Origin: Ottowia beijingensis
GTDB taxonomy: Bacteria > Pseudomonadota > Gammaproteobacteria > Burkholderiales > Burkholderiaceae_C
Assembly (NCBI RefSeq): GCF_013423955.1
Contig: NZ_JACCKX010000003.1
Span: forward strand, 1-64,000
Reading direction: 5' to 3'
Length of the DNA stretch: 64,000 nucleotides
Shown: positions 41,885 through 52,057 of the stretch, one piece after another
Layout of the letters: each line of letters begins with the position of its first letter
Position numbering within the stretch: the stretch's first letter is position 1
Program-made: the position numbers and the translations under genes
The notes under the pieces: generated by a model
Databases searched by the model: none
What the model was told of the DNA's origin: nothing
What the model saw: only the letters and a program-made list of their open reading frames with translations

Positions 41885-42131
41885 ATGCTGGCGTTTTGCG
41901 CGCAAATATCGATAAATCCAGGGTTAATCCCTAGCAAATCGCGTCAAAGAGGCCCGCCCGCAGGTTGGTAGCCGCCGGCTGCGGCACCCGCGGACAGCCC
42001 GGAGCCGCGATTGCTGCACAGCAGCATGATGTTTTGATGAGACCCAGGGGTCAGCCAGTTCATGAAATGATGAAAAACCTCCCCGGGTCGATCCCGATGG
42101 ACGACCACCCGCTGTTTATCGATACTTTTTC

Positions 42132-43824
<1,693 letters not shown>

Positions 43825-43848
43825 GGCGCACACCAGCCCCGCATTGCC

Positions 43849-44640
43849 ATGGCCAAACGCAGCTTTCACCCTTTGATTGCGCTGGCTGGCGGCCACGCCG
43901 CCGCCGATGCCAGCCTGCACGGCGCACCCTCGCGCACGCTGATCGAGCAAACCTACGCCACGCTGCGCAGCGACATCGTCGAGGGCCGCCTTGCGCCCGG
44001 CAGCAAGCTGCGCATCGAGCACCTGCGCACCCAGTACGAGGTGGGCGCGGGCACGCTGCGCGAGGCGCTCACGCGGCTGGTGAGCGACGCGCTGGTGACC
44101 GTGGAGGGGCAGCGCGGCTTTCGCGTGGCGCCCATCGCGCTGCAAGAGCTGGAAGACATCACCACGCTGCGCGTGCACATCGAGACCGACGCGCTGCGCC
44201 AGTCCATTCGCGCCGGTGATGCACAGTGGCGCGAAGCGCTTGCCGAGGCCTATGCGGCCATCTCGGCCGAAGAGCAGCCCATCGCGCCGCACCGCCGCCG
44301 CCAGTGGGAGCTGCTGAACGTGCGCTTTCATGAGGCGCTGCTGGCGGGCCACACCTCGCCCTGGACGGTGCGGGTGTTGCGCCTGCTGTCGCGCCACAGC
44401 GAGCGCTACCGCTTCTGCGCCATGGGCCTGCCGGGTGGTGTGCGCGATGTGCACGCCGAGCACACCGAAATCTTCGCGCTGGCCATGTCAGGCCAGGACG
44501 CCCGCGCCGCGCTGGCGCTGGAGGCACACATCCGCGCCACGCCCGATTTGCTGATCCGCGCCCTGCGCGAAGGCCGCGCCTTTTGCCGGGCTGCGCACCG
44601 CCGCAGCTTCAAGCCAAATCAGCCACCAGCGCTTGACTGA
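43849..44640 (+). CDS. GntR-family regulator (FadR/FCD type)
   Basis: An intact 263-residue protein. The winged helix IEQTYATLRSDIVEGRLAPGSKLRIEHLRTQYEVGAGTLREALTRLVSDALV is at residues about 30-85. The C-terminal FCD all-helical domain has metal/effector positions such as HIETDALR, NVRFHEALLAG and HAEHTEIFALA. It starts 24 bases after dmpR in the same direction and may be cotranscribed. Such a partner GntR gene next to phenol-degradation regulators (AphS-like repressors) suggests repression of the meta operon without inducer. The target is not proven. Confidence 0.9.
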   Translation: MAKRSFHPLIALAGGHAAADASLHGAPSRTLIEQTYATLRSDIVEGRLAPGSKLRIEHLRTQYEVGAGTLREALTRLVSDALVTVEGQRGFRVAPIALQELEDITTLRVHIETDALRQSIRAGDAQWREALAEAYAAISAEEQPIAPHRRRQWELLNVRFHEALLAGHTSPWTVRVLRLLSRHSERYRFCAMGLPGGVRDVHAEHTEIFALAMSGQDARAALALEAHIRATPDLLIRALREGRAFCRAAHRRSFKPNQPPALD

Positions 44641-44672
44641 CAAGCGCCAACAGCTATCAATAAAGAAGCAAA

Positions 44673-45562
44673 TCAACCACCCCGCGCCGCCTGGTACAGC
44701 CCCTGCACCTTGGGCACGTTGCCCTCCAGCTCGCGGATGCGGTCTGGCCCCGAGGGGTGGGTGGACAAGAACGCGACGCCGTTGTTGCCCGTGGCCGCGC
44801 CCATCTTGCGCCACAGGCTGACGGCGGCCTGCGGGTTGTAGGCGGCGCGGGCGGCCAGCTCCAGGCCGACCAGGTCGGCCTCGGTCTCGTCGGAGCGGCT
44901 GAACTTGAGCGTGAGCAGCTGCGTGCCCAGGTTGGCCGCCACGTTGCCCAGCTCGCCCAGGCCCAGCAGCTGCGCGCCCAGCGACAGGCCAATGCTGGTG
45001 GCCTGGCTTTTGGCCACGCGCGAGCGGGCGTGCTCGCGCAGCGCGTGGGCCATTTCGTGGCCCATGATCATGGCGGCCTCGTCGCCGGTCAGTTTGAGCT
45101 GGTCCAGGATGCCCGTGTAGAACGCAATCTTGCCGCCCGGCATGCAAAGGCGTTGATCTGGCGGCTAGCGATCAGGTTGATCTCCCAGCGCCACTGGGCC
45201 GCGCGGCTGTTCCACTGCGCGGCGTGGGGAATGAGGCGGCGGGCAATACCGCGCAGCGCCACCAGCTGCGGGTGGTTGTCCGGCGCCAGTGCGCGTTTGG
45301 CCTTGGCCTGCGCCAGCAGCTGGTTGTATTGCTGCACGGCGGATTCTTCCAGCGTCTCGGCGGGCACCAGCATGCGCATGCCCGATGCGCTGCCCACATC
45401 CACCTGCGCCGCCGCCGGCAGCGCCGCCGCCCCAGCCGCCGCCAGCACAAAGGCGCGGCGCGCCTGCCAGATTCCGCCGGACTGATCACCGCGCGCGACG
45501 CAGCACAGGCAGCCCGGCCAGGCGGACAACGAGGACAAGGGGTTGGGGGTGCGGATGGTCAT
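44673..45562 (-). CDS. M48-family metalloprotease (periplasmic), frameshifted
   Basis: About 296 residues. The N-terminal part ends with an export signal (RRAFVLAAAGAAALPAAAQ). The zinc motif HEMAH is in AAMIMGHEMAHALREHARSR, and the third ligand is the glutamate in SDETEADLVGLELAARAAYNP. One frame change near 45140 precedes MPGGKIAFYTGIL, which in family members follows NAFA directly. M48 proteases of this type act on misfolded envelope proteins. It is unrelated to catabolism and probably resident DNA adjoining the cluster. Confidence 0.88.
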
Positions 45563-45625
45563 GGGCGCGAGTCTAGGACAGACTGGCGCACCCCGCCAAT
45601 GCTGGCCGGCGGGTGTCATGGCGTC

Positions 45626-45652
45626 CTGCGCGCTGCGCGCTGCGCGCTGCGG
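45626..45652 (+). repeat. Heptamer tandem repeat (CTGCGCG)
   Basis: The 7-base word CTGCGCG is repeated nearly four times in the divergent gap between the M48 gene and ampG. It could be a slippage-prone site, and its position allows an effect on either promoter. Confidence 0.6.
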
Positions 45653-45693
45653 TGCGGATAATCCCGCGATTGCACCCATCCCCCGCCCTTGCC

Positions 45694-46378
45694 CATGCCT
45701 GCCGAAACCGCCACCAACGCTCCCCTGCTGCCGCTGCCCCCTCGCCGCTCCTGGCGCCAGGCCTGGCTTGTCTATCTGGAGCCCGCCAGCCTGCGCATGC
45801 TGGCCCTGGGCTTTGCGGCGGGGCTGCCGCTGTTGCTGGTGCTGGGCACGCTGTCTTTCAGGCTGCGCGAGGCGGGCATCGACCGCACCACCATCGGCTA
45901 CCTGTCGTGGGTGGGGCTGGCCTATGCGTTCAAGTGGGTCTGGTCGCCGCTGGTGGACCGCCTGCCGCTGCCATTGCTCACACGCTGGCTGGGCCGGCGG
46001 CGCAGCTGGCTGCTGCTGGCGCAGGCGCTGGTGATGACCGGCCTGGTCGGCATGGCGCTGGCCGACCCGCGCGACGCCCTGGGGCCCATAGTGTGGTGCG
46101 CGCTGCTGGTGGCCTTTGGCTCTGCCACGCAGGACATTGCGCTGGACGCCTTCCGCATCGAATCCGCCGACGCCGACCACCAGGCCGCCCTGGCCGCCAC
46201 CTACCAGACGGGCTACCGCCTGGCCATGATCTGGGCCGGCGCGGGCGTGCTGTGGGTGGCCGCGCGCGCTGAAGTGGCCGGCCTGGCGGGCTACCAGGCC
46301 GGCGCCTGGACCACGGCCTACTTGGTGATGGCGGCATCCATGCTGCTGGGCGTGGTGACGGTACTGCTGTACGGATAG
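45694..46378 (+). pseudogene. ampG: AmpG-like muropeptide permease, truncated by IS91-family element
   Basis: Residues 1-226 of an MFS permease of the AmpG family: YLEPASLRMLALGFAAGLPLLLVLGTLSFRLREAGI, WVGLAYAFKWVWSPLVDRLPLPLL and FGSATQDIALDAFRIE are typical. AmpG normally has about 400 or more residues and imports GlcNAc-anhydromuramyl peptides. Here the sequence runs into the insertion element at 46373, and the reading frame stops three codons inside it. The other half is not in the window, so the region to the right has been rearranged. Confidence 0.85.
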
Positions 46379-48123
46379 GAAATTCAACCGCATGAGGCCA
46401 AGTATGGCACGAGTTTTGGGCCTCGAAACACGTTCGGCCAAGGAAGGTTGAGCGCTCGCTTGCCGCTCAATGGCAAGAGCTTGGGAGGCAGTATGCATTT
46501 GGGCCTGGCGCGCGCGCAGCTGCTTCCCCGCAGCGATGGATACCGCCGCTTCACTGGGTCACCAATTGACGCGCTGGTCTACCTCGTCGGGTTGAGCTGC
46601 CAGATCCCAATCCGGCTCGCCTTGCGCACCATCATCCACCGGCGCGTCGCAGCCCTCCCACAGCGGTGGCCCGCGTGCCGGGGTGATGTGCGGGGGGCAG
46701 ACTCCACCCCGATGTGGTTCAGGATGTGGCGGATTTCGGCGCTGTGCGTGATGAAGGCAATGATGCGCATTTGCCCCCGCAGTTCGGACACAGCAGTGGG
46801 AAGACCTCGTAGATGCGGGCAATCAGCACCGCCCATAGGTAGTGCGCTGGGCGTTTGGGAGGTGCTGCAGGTTCTGGTGTGGGTGTGGCCGCGTTGCCCG
46901 GCGCCGCCACCCCAGGTACGCCCACGCCCGCGCCAGATTGTGCAGTCTCGACCGTGGCTGGTTGCGCCGCAGCAGGCTGAGCCAGCGCCGTTACCGCCGC
47001 TCTCAGCGGCGAGTTTGGTGCCAGCACACCAAAGTAGCGGTGCCGGTGGGTGCGTGGCGGTGGCACCAGCGCGGCAATGCGGTCGATGAGCTCCAGCGGT
47101 GTGAGGTGCAGCTCATCTGCCTTGGCACCACGCTTGTCACTGGTGGGCTCGCTGCGCTGTTTGGCACAGCGGTACACCAGTTTGCTTCCCTCTTTGCGTA
47201 GGCGCTCCATGGAAAACGGTGGACGCGCGCAATAGCGCAGCAGCCGCTCCAGCGCAGCGCGGTCGTGGGCTTCGATGCAGACACCGGCGTCCACCGAGAA
47301 GCCGCTGTGTTTGTAGCCCAGCATGTCTTTGGCGTCACAGTTCTCCAGCAGGCCCCGAGCAACGAAGGCGCGCAGGATGCGTTTTGCAGTGTGGTCTGCA
47401 CTGGGGCCACGGTAGCCGCATCGATGCCGGTGGCCGCGTGAAAGATGACACCCGGCGATGAGATTCGAGGGGTCGCATCAGCATCGCCCTCGCCCTCCAC
47501 TTCCTCAAACACCCCGTCCACCACACAAACGTGGAAGTGGACGTGTTCATTGAGGCTGGAGCCGAATCGGTGAATGAAGGCGATGGCACCGATGTGCAGG
47601 CCTGCCTTGTCCATATGGGCCGCACCGGGGCTGTGGGTCTGCAGAGTTTGTGCGATCACCCGCAGAAAGATGCGCAGCACCATGCTCAGCACCGCTCCGT
47701 CGCGCTGCATGAAGTACCGAAGCCGCTTGGGAACCGACAGCACCCACTGGCGCACCGGCAGGCGGGGAGACGTGGTCGTTCAGGTGCGCTGCTGTCTCCA
47801 CCATGCGCCGGGTGGTGCACGAGGGCAGACTCCCGGCCTTTGCAGGAGAAGGCTACAAAGTAGTCGTGCCCACAGTCGCCGCAGCGAGCGCGGGCAAAGC
47901 CATGGGCAAAGATGCCGCACTCAAGATACTTGGCAAACGCTTTGCGCACGAAGGGCTTGGGGGTGTGGTGGTCGCCCTGGCCGTCGAACTGACCCGCGCT
48001 GGCCAACTCTAGCCAGGTCTCGTAGTGCTCGGCTACCGTTTGGTAGAGCAGCGTGCGTTCGGGGTGGCGTGGGTTGTAGAGCTTGGGCTTGGAAGTGGCT
48101 GACATGAATACTGTACAAATGCA
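46373..48123 (-). mobile_element. IS91-family element, copy A
   Basis: About 1.75 kb, bounded by comparison of three copies: all begin GGATAGGAAATTCAACCGC and end CTGTACAAATGCA. There is no terminal inverted repeat, and flanks show no target duplication, as expected for rolling-circle IS91-type elements. Inserted in ampG on its left, adjoining the cargo on its right. Confidence 0.82.
46559..48105 (-). CDS. IS91-family transposase, copy A, frameshifted
   Basis: About 515 residues after frame repair. The N-terminal zinc-ribbon CGDCGHDYFVAFSCKGR(G)VCPSC is followed by RQWVLSVPKRLRYFMQRDGAVLSMVLRIF, the HUH-type region LNEHVHFHVCVVDGVFE and YKHSGFSVDAGVCIEAHDRAALERLLRYCARPPFSMERL, all typical of IS91/Y2 transposases. 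Frame changes occur near 47827, 47770, 47385 and 46775. The C-terminal part (about 46684-46966) differs from copies B and C by many substitutions, for example FPLLCPNCGG against FPLLCPMCGG. This copy is therefore of separate origin or converted. Confidence 0.85.
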
Positions 48124-48259
48124 AGGGGTATCTATTTAGCTCCAGTAGCGCCGATGACGCAGTGTCGATGCGCCTGGCCGGGTGGCCGTGTAGGCCAGCT
48201 TGGATCCCTGGCGTGATCCGCCGCCCGGCCCTGCCGTGGTCGGCGGCGGCGTGCCGGGG

Positions 48260-48616
48260 TCAGCGGTAGCGACCGTCGTACGGATAGCGGTCGTACTGGT
48301 TCGCCACGCCGTCGCCGTCGTCGTCGAAGACCGGCGCGACGGCGACCGTGGGCGGCACGACGACGTCGGCATAGGGCGCGGGCCCCTGCGCCAGCGGAAT
48401 GTGGCGGCCGGCCGGGTCCACCTGGTAGCGCGTGCCGTTGGCGTCGGTGTACACGGTGCCCACGGGGAAGGCGGGCCGGTCGGGCGGCGTCGGGTCGTAC
48501 GGGACGCCGAAGATCTGCGACAGCGTCTTTCCCACGCCATCGATCAGGTCGGCGTGCGCGAAGCCGCCGAACGCCATCGCGCTGGCGGCGACGGCAGACA
48601 AGATGAACTTCTTCAT
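48260..48616 (-). CDS. Small secreted protein with Asp-rich motif (copy A)
   Basis: A 118-residue hypothetical protein. MKKFILSAVAASAMAFGGFAHA is a clear signal peptide. The mature part has a Pro-rich middle (YDPTPPDRPAFPVG) and the end DDDGDGVANQYDRYPYDGRY, which resembles a calcium-binding thrombospondin-3-like repeat. Function unknown. It is downstream of the terminator after the Bug gene and has its own RBS (GGAGCAG), so it is probably a separate unit. An exact second copy is at 53942-54298. Confidence 0.65.
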   Translation of the reverse strand: MKKFILSAVAASAMAFGGFAHADLIDGVGKTLSQIFGVPYDPTPPDRPAFPVGTVYTDANGTRYQVDPAGRHIPLAQGPAPYADVVVPPTVAVAPVFDDDGDGVANQYDRYPYDGRYR

Positions 48617-48779
48617 GAGCTGCTCCTGCGGATCCATTTCCGCTCTGGATCCATTGCACTGCAGCGCGCCGGGTGCGCAGCCGGTGCATGCAGCGGCGAC
48701 CTGTGCGCCGCTTCCTGCGCGGCCGTAGGTGATGCCGGCTGTGCGGCGGCCTTCGGCGCCGCGGCAAGCCCGAGCGAAA

Positions 48780-48806
48780 CAAAAAGGGCTCCCACGCGGG
48801 AGCCCT
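48780..48806 (-). terminator. Rho-independent terminator of the cargo operon (copy A)
   Basis: Read on the minus strand: stem AGGGCTCCC, loop GCGT, stem GGGAGCCCT, then five T. It lies 27 bases after the stop of the Bug gene and closes the FMN reductase-FAH-Bug operon. Confidence 0.88.
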
Positions 48807-48832
48807 CAGCCTCGATCAGCGATCGCTGCCGG

Positions 48833-49784
48833 TTACAGGCCCAGCCGCTGGATCGTCGCTGCCTTCGCCCGGCTGTCCTCGCGCAGCTTGCGCCCGAACG
48901 CTTCGGCCGGCTGGTACTCGACGACCTGGCCGGCCTTGGCGGCCCAGTCCACGTAGCCGGGCGACTTCACCGCGCGTTCGCAGGCGGCTTGCAGCTTGTC
49001 CAGCACGGCGGTCGGCGTCTTGGCCGGCGCCAGCAGGCCGCCGAAGCTCAGCTGCACCACCGGCACGCCCGACTCGGTCAGCGTGGGCACGGCCGGGAAA
49101 TGCGGATGGCGCTGGTCCGAGTACACCGCCAGCAGCCGCAGCGTGCCGGCCTGCACCTGCGCGCGCACCGAACTGGCCAGCACCGCGCCGAAGCCCAGGC
49201 GGCCGCCCAGCAGGTCCTGCATCATCGGGCCGTCGCCCTTGTAGGCGACGTGGTTCAGCTGCACCTTGGCCGCGGCCTCGATGTCGGCGGTGCCCAGATG
49301 GGGATCGAGCCGATGCCAGAGGTGCCGTAGCTCACCGCACCCGGCTCCTTGCGTGCACCCACCAGCACGTCGGCGATCGTCTTGTACGGCGAGTTCGCCA
49401 GCACCGCGATCGCGAAGATGTTGTCGAAGACGTGGCACACGGGGAGAACGACTCCACGCCGTACTTGATCGTCTTGACGCGGTGCGGCTGGCTGGTGAGC
49501 GACACGGCGGGCGTGAACGCCAGCGCGTAGCCGTCGGCGCGCGCGCCGGCCACGAAGGCCAGGCCGATCGCGCCGGCCGCGCCGTCGCGGTTCATCACCG
49601 CCACCGGCGTGTTCAGCGCCTCGGAGAAGGCCTTGGCGAACGCGCGGGCGTTCTGGTCCAGGCCGCCGCCGGCGGCGAAGGGCACGGTCACCTCGATCGG
49701 CCCCTGCGGAAAGTCCGAAGCCGACACCGCCGATGCGCCCAGGCCCAGGACAGCGGCGGCGAGGATGCGAGTGGTCTTGTTCAT
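48833..49784 (-). CDS. Bug/TctC-family periplasmic binding protein, frameshifted (copy A)
   Basis: About 317 residues. MNKTTRILAAAVLGLGASAVSA is the signal peptide. DFPQGPIEVTVPFAAGGGLDQNARAFAKAF, YGTSGIGSIP(H) and VAYKGDGPMMQDLLGGRLGF are Bug hallmarks, and the end is normal (AATIQRLGL). Frame changes near 49440 and 49300 are shared by copy B. It follows the FAH-family gene and probably binds the compound or acid handled by that pathway. No TctAB partner is seen. Confidence 0.88.
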
Positions 49785-49804
49785 CTTCCGGTCTCCTCGT
49801 TGGT

Positions 49805-50655
49805 TCAGTCTTCGTCGACGATGGGGTTGCGCAGCACGCCGATGCGATCGACCTCGATCTCCACGACGTCGCCGGCCTTCATCCACACCGGGGCTGGCGC
49901 CGCGCGCCCACGCCACCGGGGGTGCCGGTGACGACCACGTCGCCGGCCTGCAGCGGGGCGATGGCCGAGACGTAGGCGATCTGCCGGGCGATGCTGTGGA
50001 TCATCATCTCGGTGGTGGCGCGCTGCATCTCCTGGCCGTTGAGGCGGGTGACGAGCGTCATGCTGGTGCCGAAGGGGATCTCGTCGGCGGTGACCATCCA
50101 GGGGCCGAAGCCGCCGGTGCGCCAGAAGTTCTTGCCGGGCACCCACTGGGAGGTGTGGCGCTGCCAGTCGCGCACGCTGCCGTCGTTGTAGCAGGCGTAG
50201 CCGGCGATGTGGCGGGCCACGTCGGCCTCGGCGATGCGGCGGCCGCCCTTGCCGATGATCACGGCGATCTCGGCTTCGTAGTCCAGCTGGGTGGATTCGC
50301 GGGGCCGCACGATGGCCTGGCCGTGGCCCACCTGGGAGTCGGCCACGCGCAGGAAGAAGGTGGGCTGCTCGGTGACCTCGCGGTTGGTCTCCTGCACGTG
50401 CTCGTGGTAGTTCAGGCCGCAGCACCAGATCTTGCCGGGCTCGGGGATGACGGGCAGCAGGGTGACCGACTCCAGGGCGAAGTCGGGCTTGCGCTGCGCC
50501 ACCGCGGCGCGCGCTTCGGCCAGCGCATCGCCGGCCAGCAGCGCCCGCAGGTCCGCGTACTTGCCGTCCAGGGCGGCGCCCAGGTCGACGACGCCGCCTT
50601 CGACGACGGCCCCGAATCCGGGGCGATCGCCCCGCGTGAAACTGATCAATTTCAT
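49805..50655 (-). CDS. Fumarylacetoacetate hydrolase (FAH) family protein, 3' frameshift (copy A)
   Basis: About 283 residues. MKLISFTRGDRPGFGAVVEGGVVDLG opens the short N-terminal domain. The catalytic FAH core has IWCCGLNYHEHVQETN, the metal-binding glutamates in LDYEAEIAVIIGKGGRRI, CYNDGSVRDWQRHTSQWVPGKNF and GDVVVTGTPGGVG. The last 40 residues (WMKAGDVVEIEVDRIGVLRNPIVDED) are in another frame after about 49900. The family hydrolyses or hydrates beta-diketo or 2-oxo-enoic acids such as meta-cleavage products. With a ring-cleavage-type VOC protein next door, it may process its product. Confidence 0.88.
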
Positions 50656-50697
50656 GGAGTGCTTCCTTGGTGACTACGGGTTGGGACGCCTTGCGCG

Positions 50698-51272
50698 TCA
50701 GGGCGTCGGCGCGCGCAGGGGGCGCAGGGCCGCGGCCCAGCGTGCGAGCTCCTTGAGCATCGCGGCGGCGGACTCGCCGTGCAGCGCCGCCGGCTGGAAC
50801 TTGCCTTCGGCGTCCACGAGCGTGCCGACGTTCTGGACGGCCACGGCTTCCAGCAGCGGCACGATCTTCTGGGTGGTCATCAACTGCTTGGCGACCTGCA
50901 CCGCGCGGATGCCGCCGGACATGCCGCCGTAGCTGACGAATGCCGCCGGCTTGTAGGCCCACTCGGCGCTCAGGTAGCTCAGCGCGTTCAGCAGCGAGGC
51001 GGGCGGGCCGAAGTTGTACTCGGGCAGCACGAAGACGTAGGCATCCGCGGCCGCCGTGAGCTTGCTCCAGCGCAGGGTGTGCGCGTGGCTGTACTTGCCC
51101 GTGCGCGGATGCTCCGGCTCGTCCAGCAGGGGCAGGGCCAGTTCCTTGAGATCGCAGGCGACGACTTCGAATTCGCCTTGCGCGCGGGCCACTTGCTCGA
51201 ACCAGGCGGCCACGGCGGGGCCGACGCGCCGGGGCGCGTGCTGCAGGTGATGACGTTCAGGATGGGTTGCAT
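50698..51272 (-). CDS. NADPH-dependent FMN reductase family protein, 5' frameshift (copy A)
   Basis: About 191 residues, flavodoxin-like fold. The start at 51272 reads MQPILNVITCSTRP. A frame change near 51232 leads into VAAWFEQVARAQGEFEVVACDLKELALPLLDEPEHP. FVLPEYNFGPPASLLNALSYLSAEWAYKPAAFVSYGGMSGG is the FMN-binding PEYN block with the usual GG segment. Such enzymes reduce free FMN, quinones or azo/nitro groups with NADPH. It is the first gene of the cargo operon, divergent from the VOC gene. Confidence 0.85.
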
Positions 51273-51354
51273 GCGGTGGGGGGCGGAGCGCCCCGCTTCG
51301 GATTCAGGTCGCGGCGATCATAGCGACAAAAGGAAAAATATATCTCTAAAGCAA

Positions 51355-51368
51355 AAATATCGATATTT
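51355..51368. promoter_or_regulatory. 14-base palindrome in the divergent cargo promoter (copy A)
   Basis: The perfect palindrome AAATATCGATATTT lies in an AT-rich gap between the FMN reductase gene (minus) and the VOC gene (plus), where the surrounding DNA is strongly GC-rich. It is a likely operator or overlapping promoter. It is repeated at 57034-57047. Confidence 0.5.
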
Positions 51369-51440
51369 AACCGCGAAGCGCTAGAATCCGCCGGCGCACC
51401 GCGCATGGCCATCGGGTGCCTGCGCCGGGGCCCTGATTCC

Positions 51441-52022
51441 ATGGAGACTCTTGTGACGCGTCCCGGCTTTTCCTTCAGCCACTTCGGCATGTTCGTGCAC
51501 GACATCGCCGCCCTCGAGGCCTTCTACACGGAGCTGCTGGCGTTCACCGTCACGGACCGCGGCCAGTTGCCGGGGCCGAATGGCCCGCGCGACCTGGTGT
51601 TCCTCAGCCGCGATCCCGACGAACACCACCAGCTCGTGCTGATCTCCGGCCGTCCGAAGGAGCTGGACTTCAACCCGATCAACCAGATCTCGCTGAAGGC
51701 CGACAGCCTGGACACGCTGTGCCGCATGTACCGCACCCTCCAGGCCCGTGGCGCAGGCGAAGTCAGGCCCATCACCCACGGCAACGCGGTGTCCATCTAT
51801 GTCCCGGATCCCGAGGGCAACCGGCTCGAGCTGTACTTCGACCTGCCCTGGTATGTCTCGCAACCCATGGCCGTGCCGATCGACCTGGACGACGAGGCCA
51901 CGCTGCTGCAGCGCCTGGAGGCGCACGCGCGCGGCCTGCCCGGTTTCCGCCCGCGCGCGCAATGGCGTGCGGAGATGGCCCGGCGCATGGGATGGACCTC
52001 GCAGGAGGGCGCGGCGGGATAG
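51441..52022 (+). CDS. VOC-family protein, possible one-domain extradiol dioxygenase (copy A)
   Basis: An intact protein of 193 residues. It shows the vicinal-oxygen-chelate pattern: FSHFGMFVHDIAALEAFYTELLAF at the start, DEHHQLVLISGRP in the middle and VSIYVPDPEGNRLELYFDLPW near residue 120. The histidines of SHFG and HHQL and the glutamate of LELYFD are placed like the 2-His-1-carboxylate metal site. The C-terminal tail (GFRPRAQWRAEMARR) is unusual. It could cleave a catechol-like ring or act as an isomerase or lyase. It is divergent from the reductase-FAH-Bug operon, and its end lies 35 bases from the next IS copy. Confidence 0.8.
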   Translation: METLVTRPGFSFSHFGMFVHDIAALEAFYTELLAFTVTDRGQLPGPNGPRDLVFLSRDPDEHHQLVLISGRPKELDFNPINQISLKADSLDTLCRMYRTLQARGAGEVRPITHGNAVSIYVPDPEGNRLELYFDLPWYVSQPMAVPIDLDDEATLLQRLEAHARGLPGFRPRAQWRAEMARRMGWTSQEGAAG

Positions 52023-52057
52023 CATCCGGTTCTTCGCCATGCACAAAGCCATCCCAC

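Larger units (their letters stand above)
46373..52057. repeat. Tandem repeat unit A (IS91-like element plus cargo)
   Basis: First of two adjacent, nearly identical units of about 5.68 kb. It comprises the IS copy at 46373-48123 and the cargo genes at 48260-52022. Cargo differences from unit B are a handful of single-base length changes in homopolymers. The IS part has a diverged patch at about 46684-46966. Confidence 0.9.

Noticed and set aside
49805..50962. A 385-residue Arg/His-rich frame overlapping the FAH-family gene (and its twin at 55559-56641)
   Set aside because: Only its last 40 codons are real (the frameshifted end of the FAH protein); the rest is a shadow frame.
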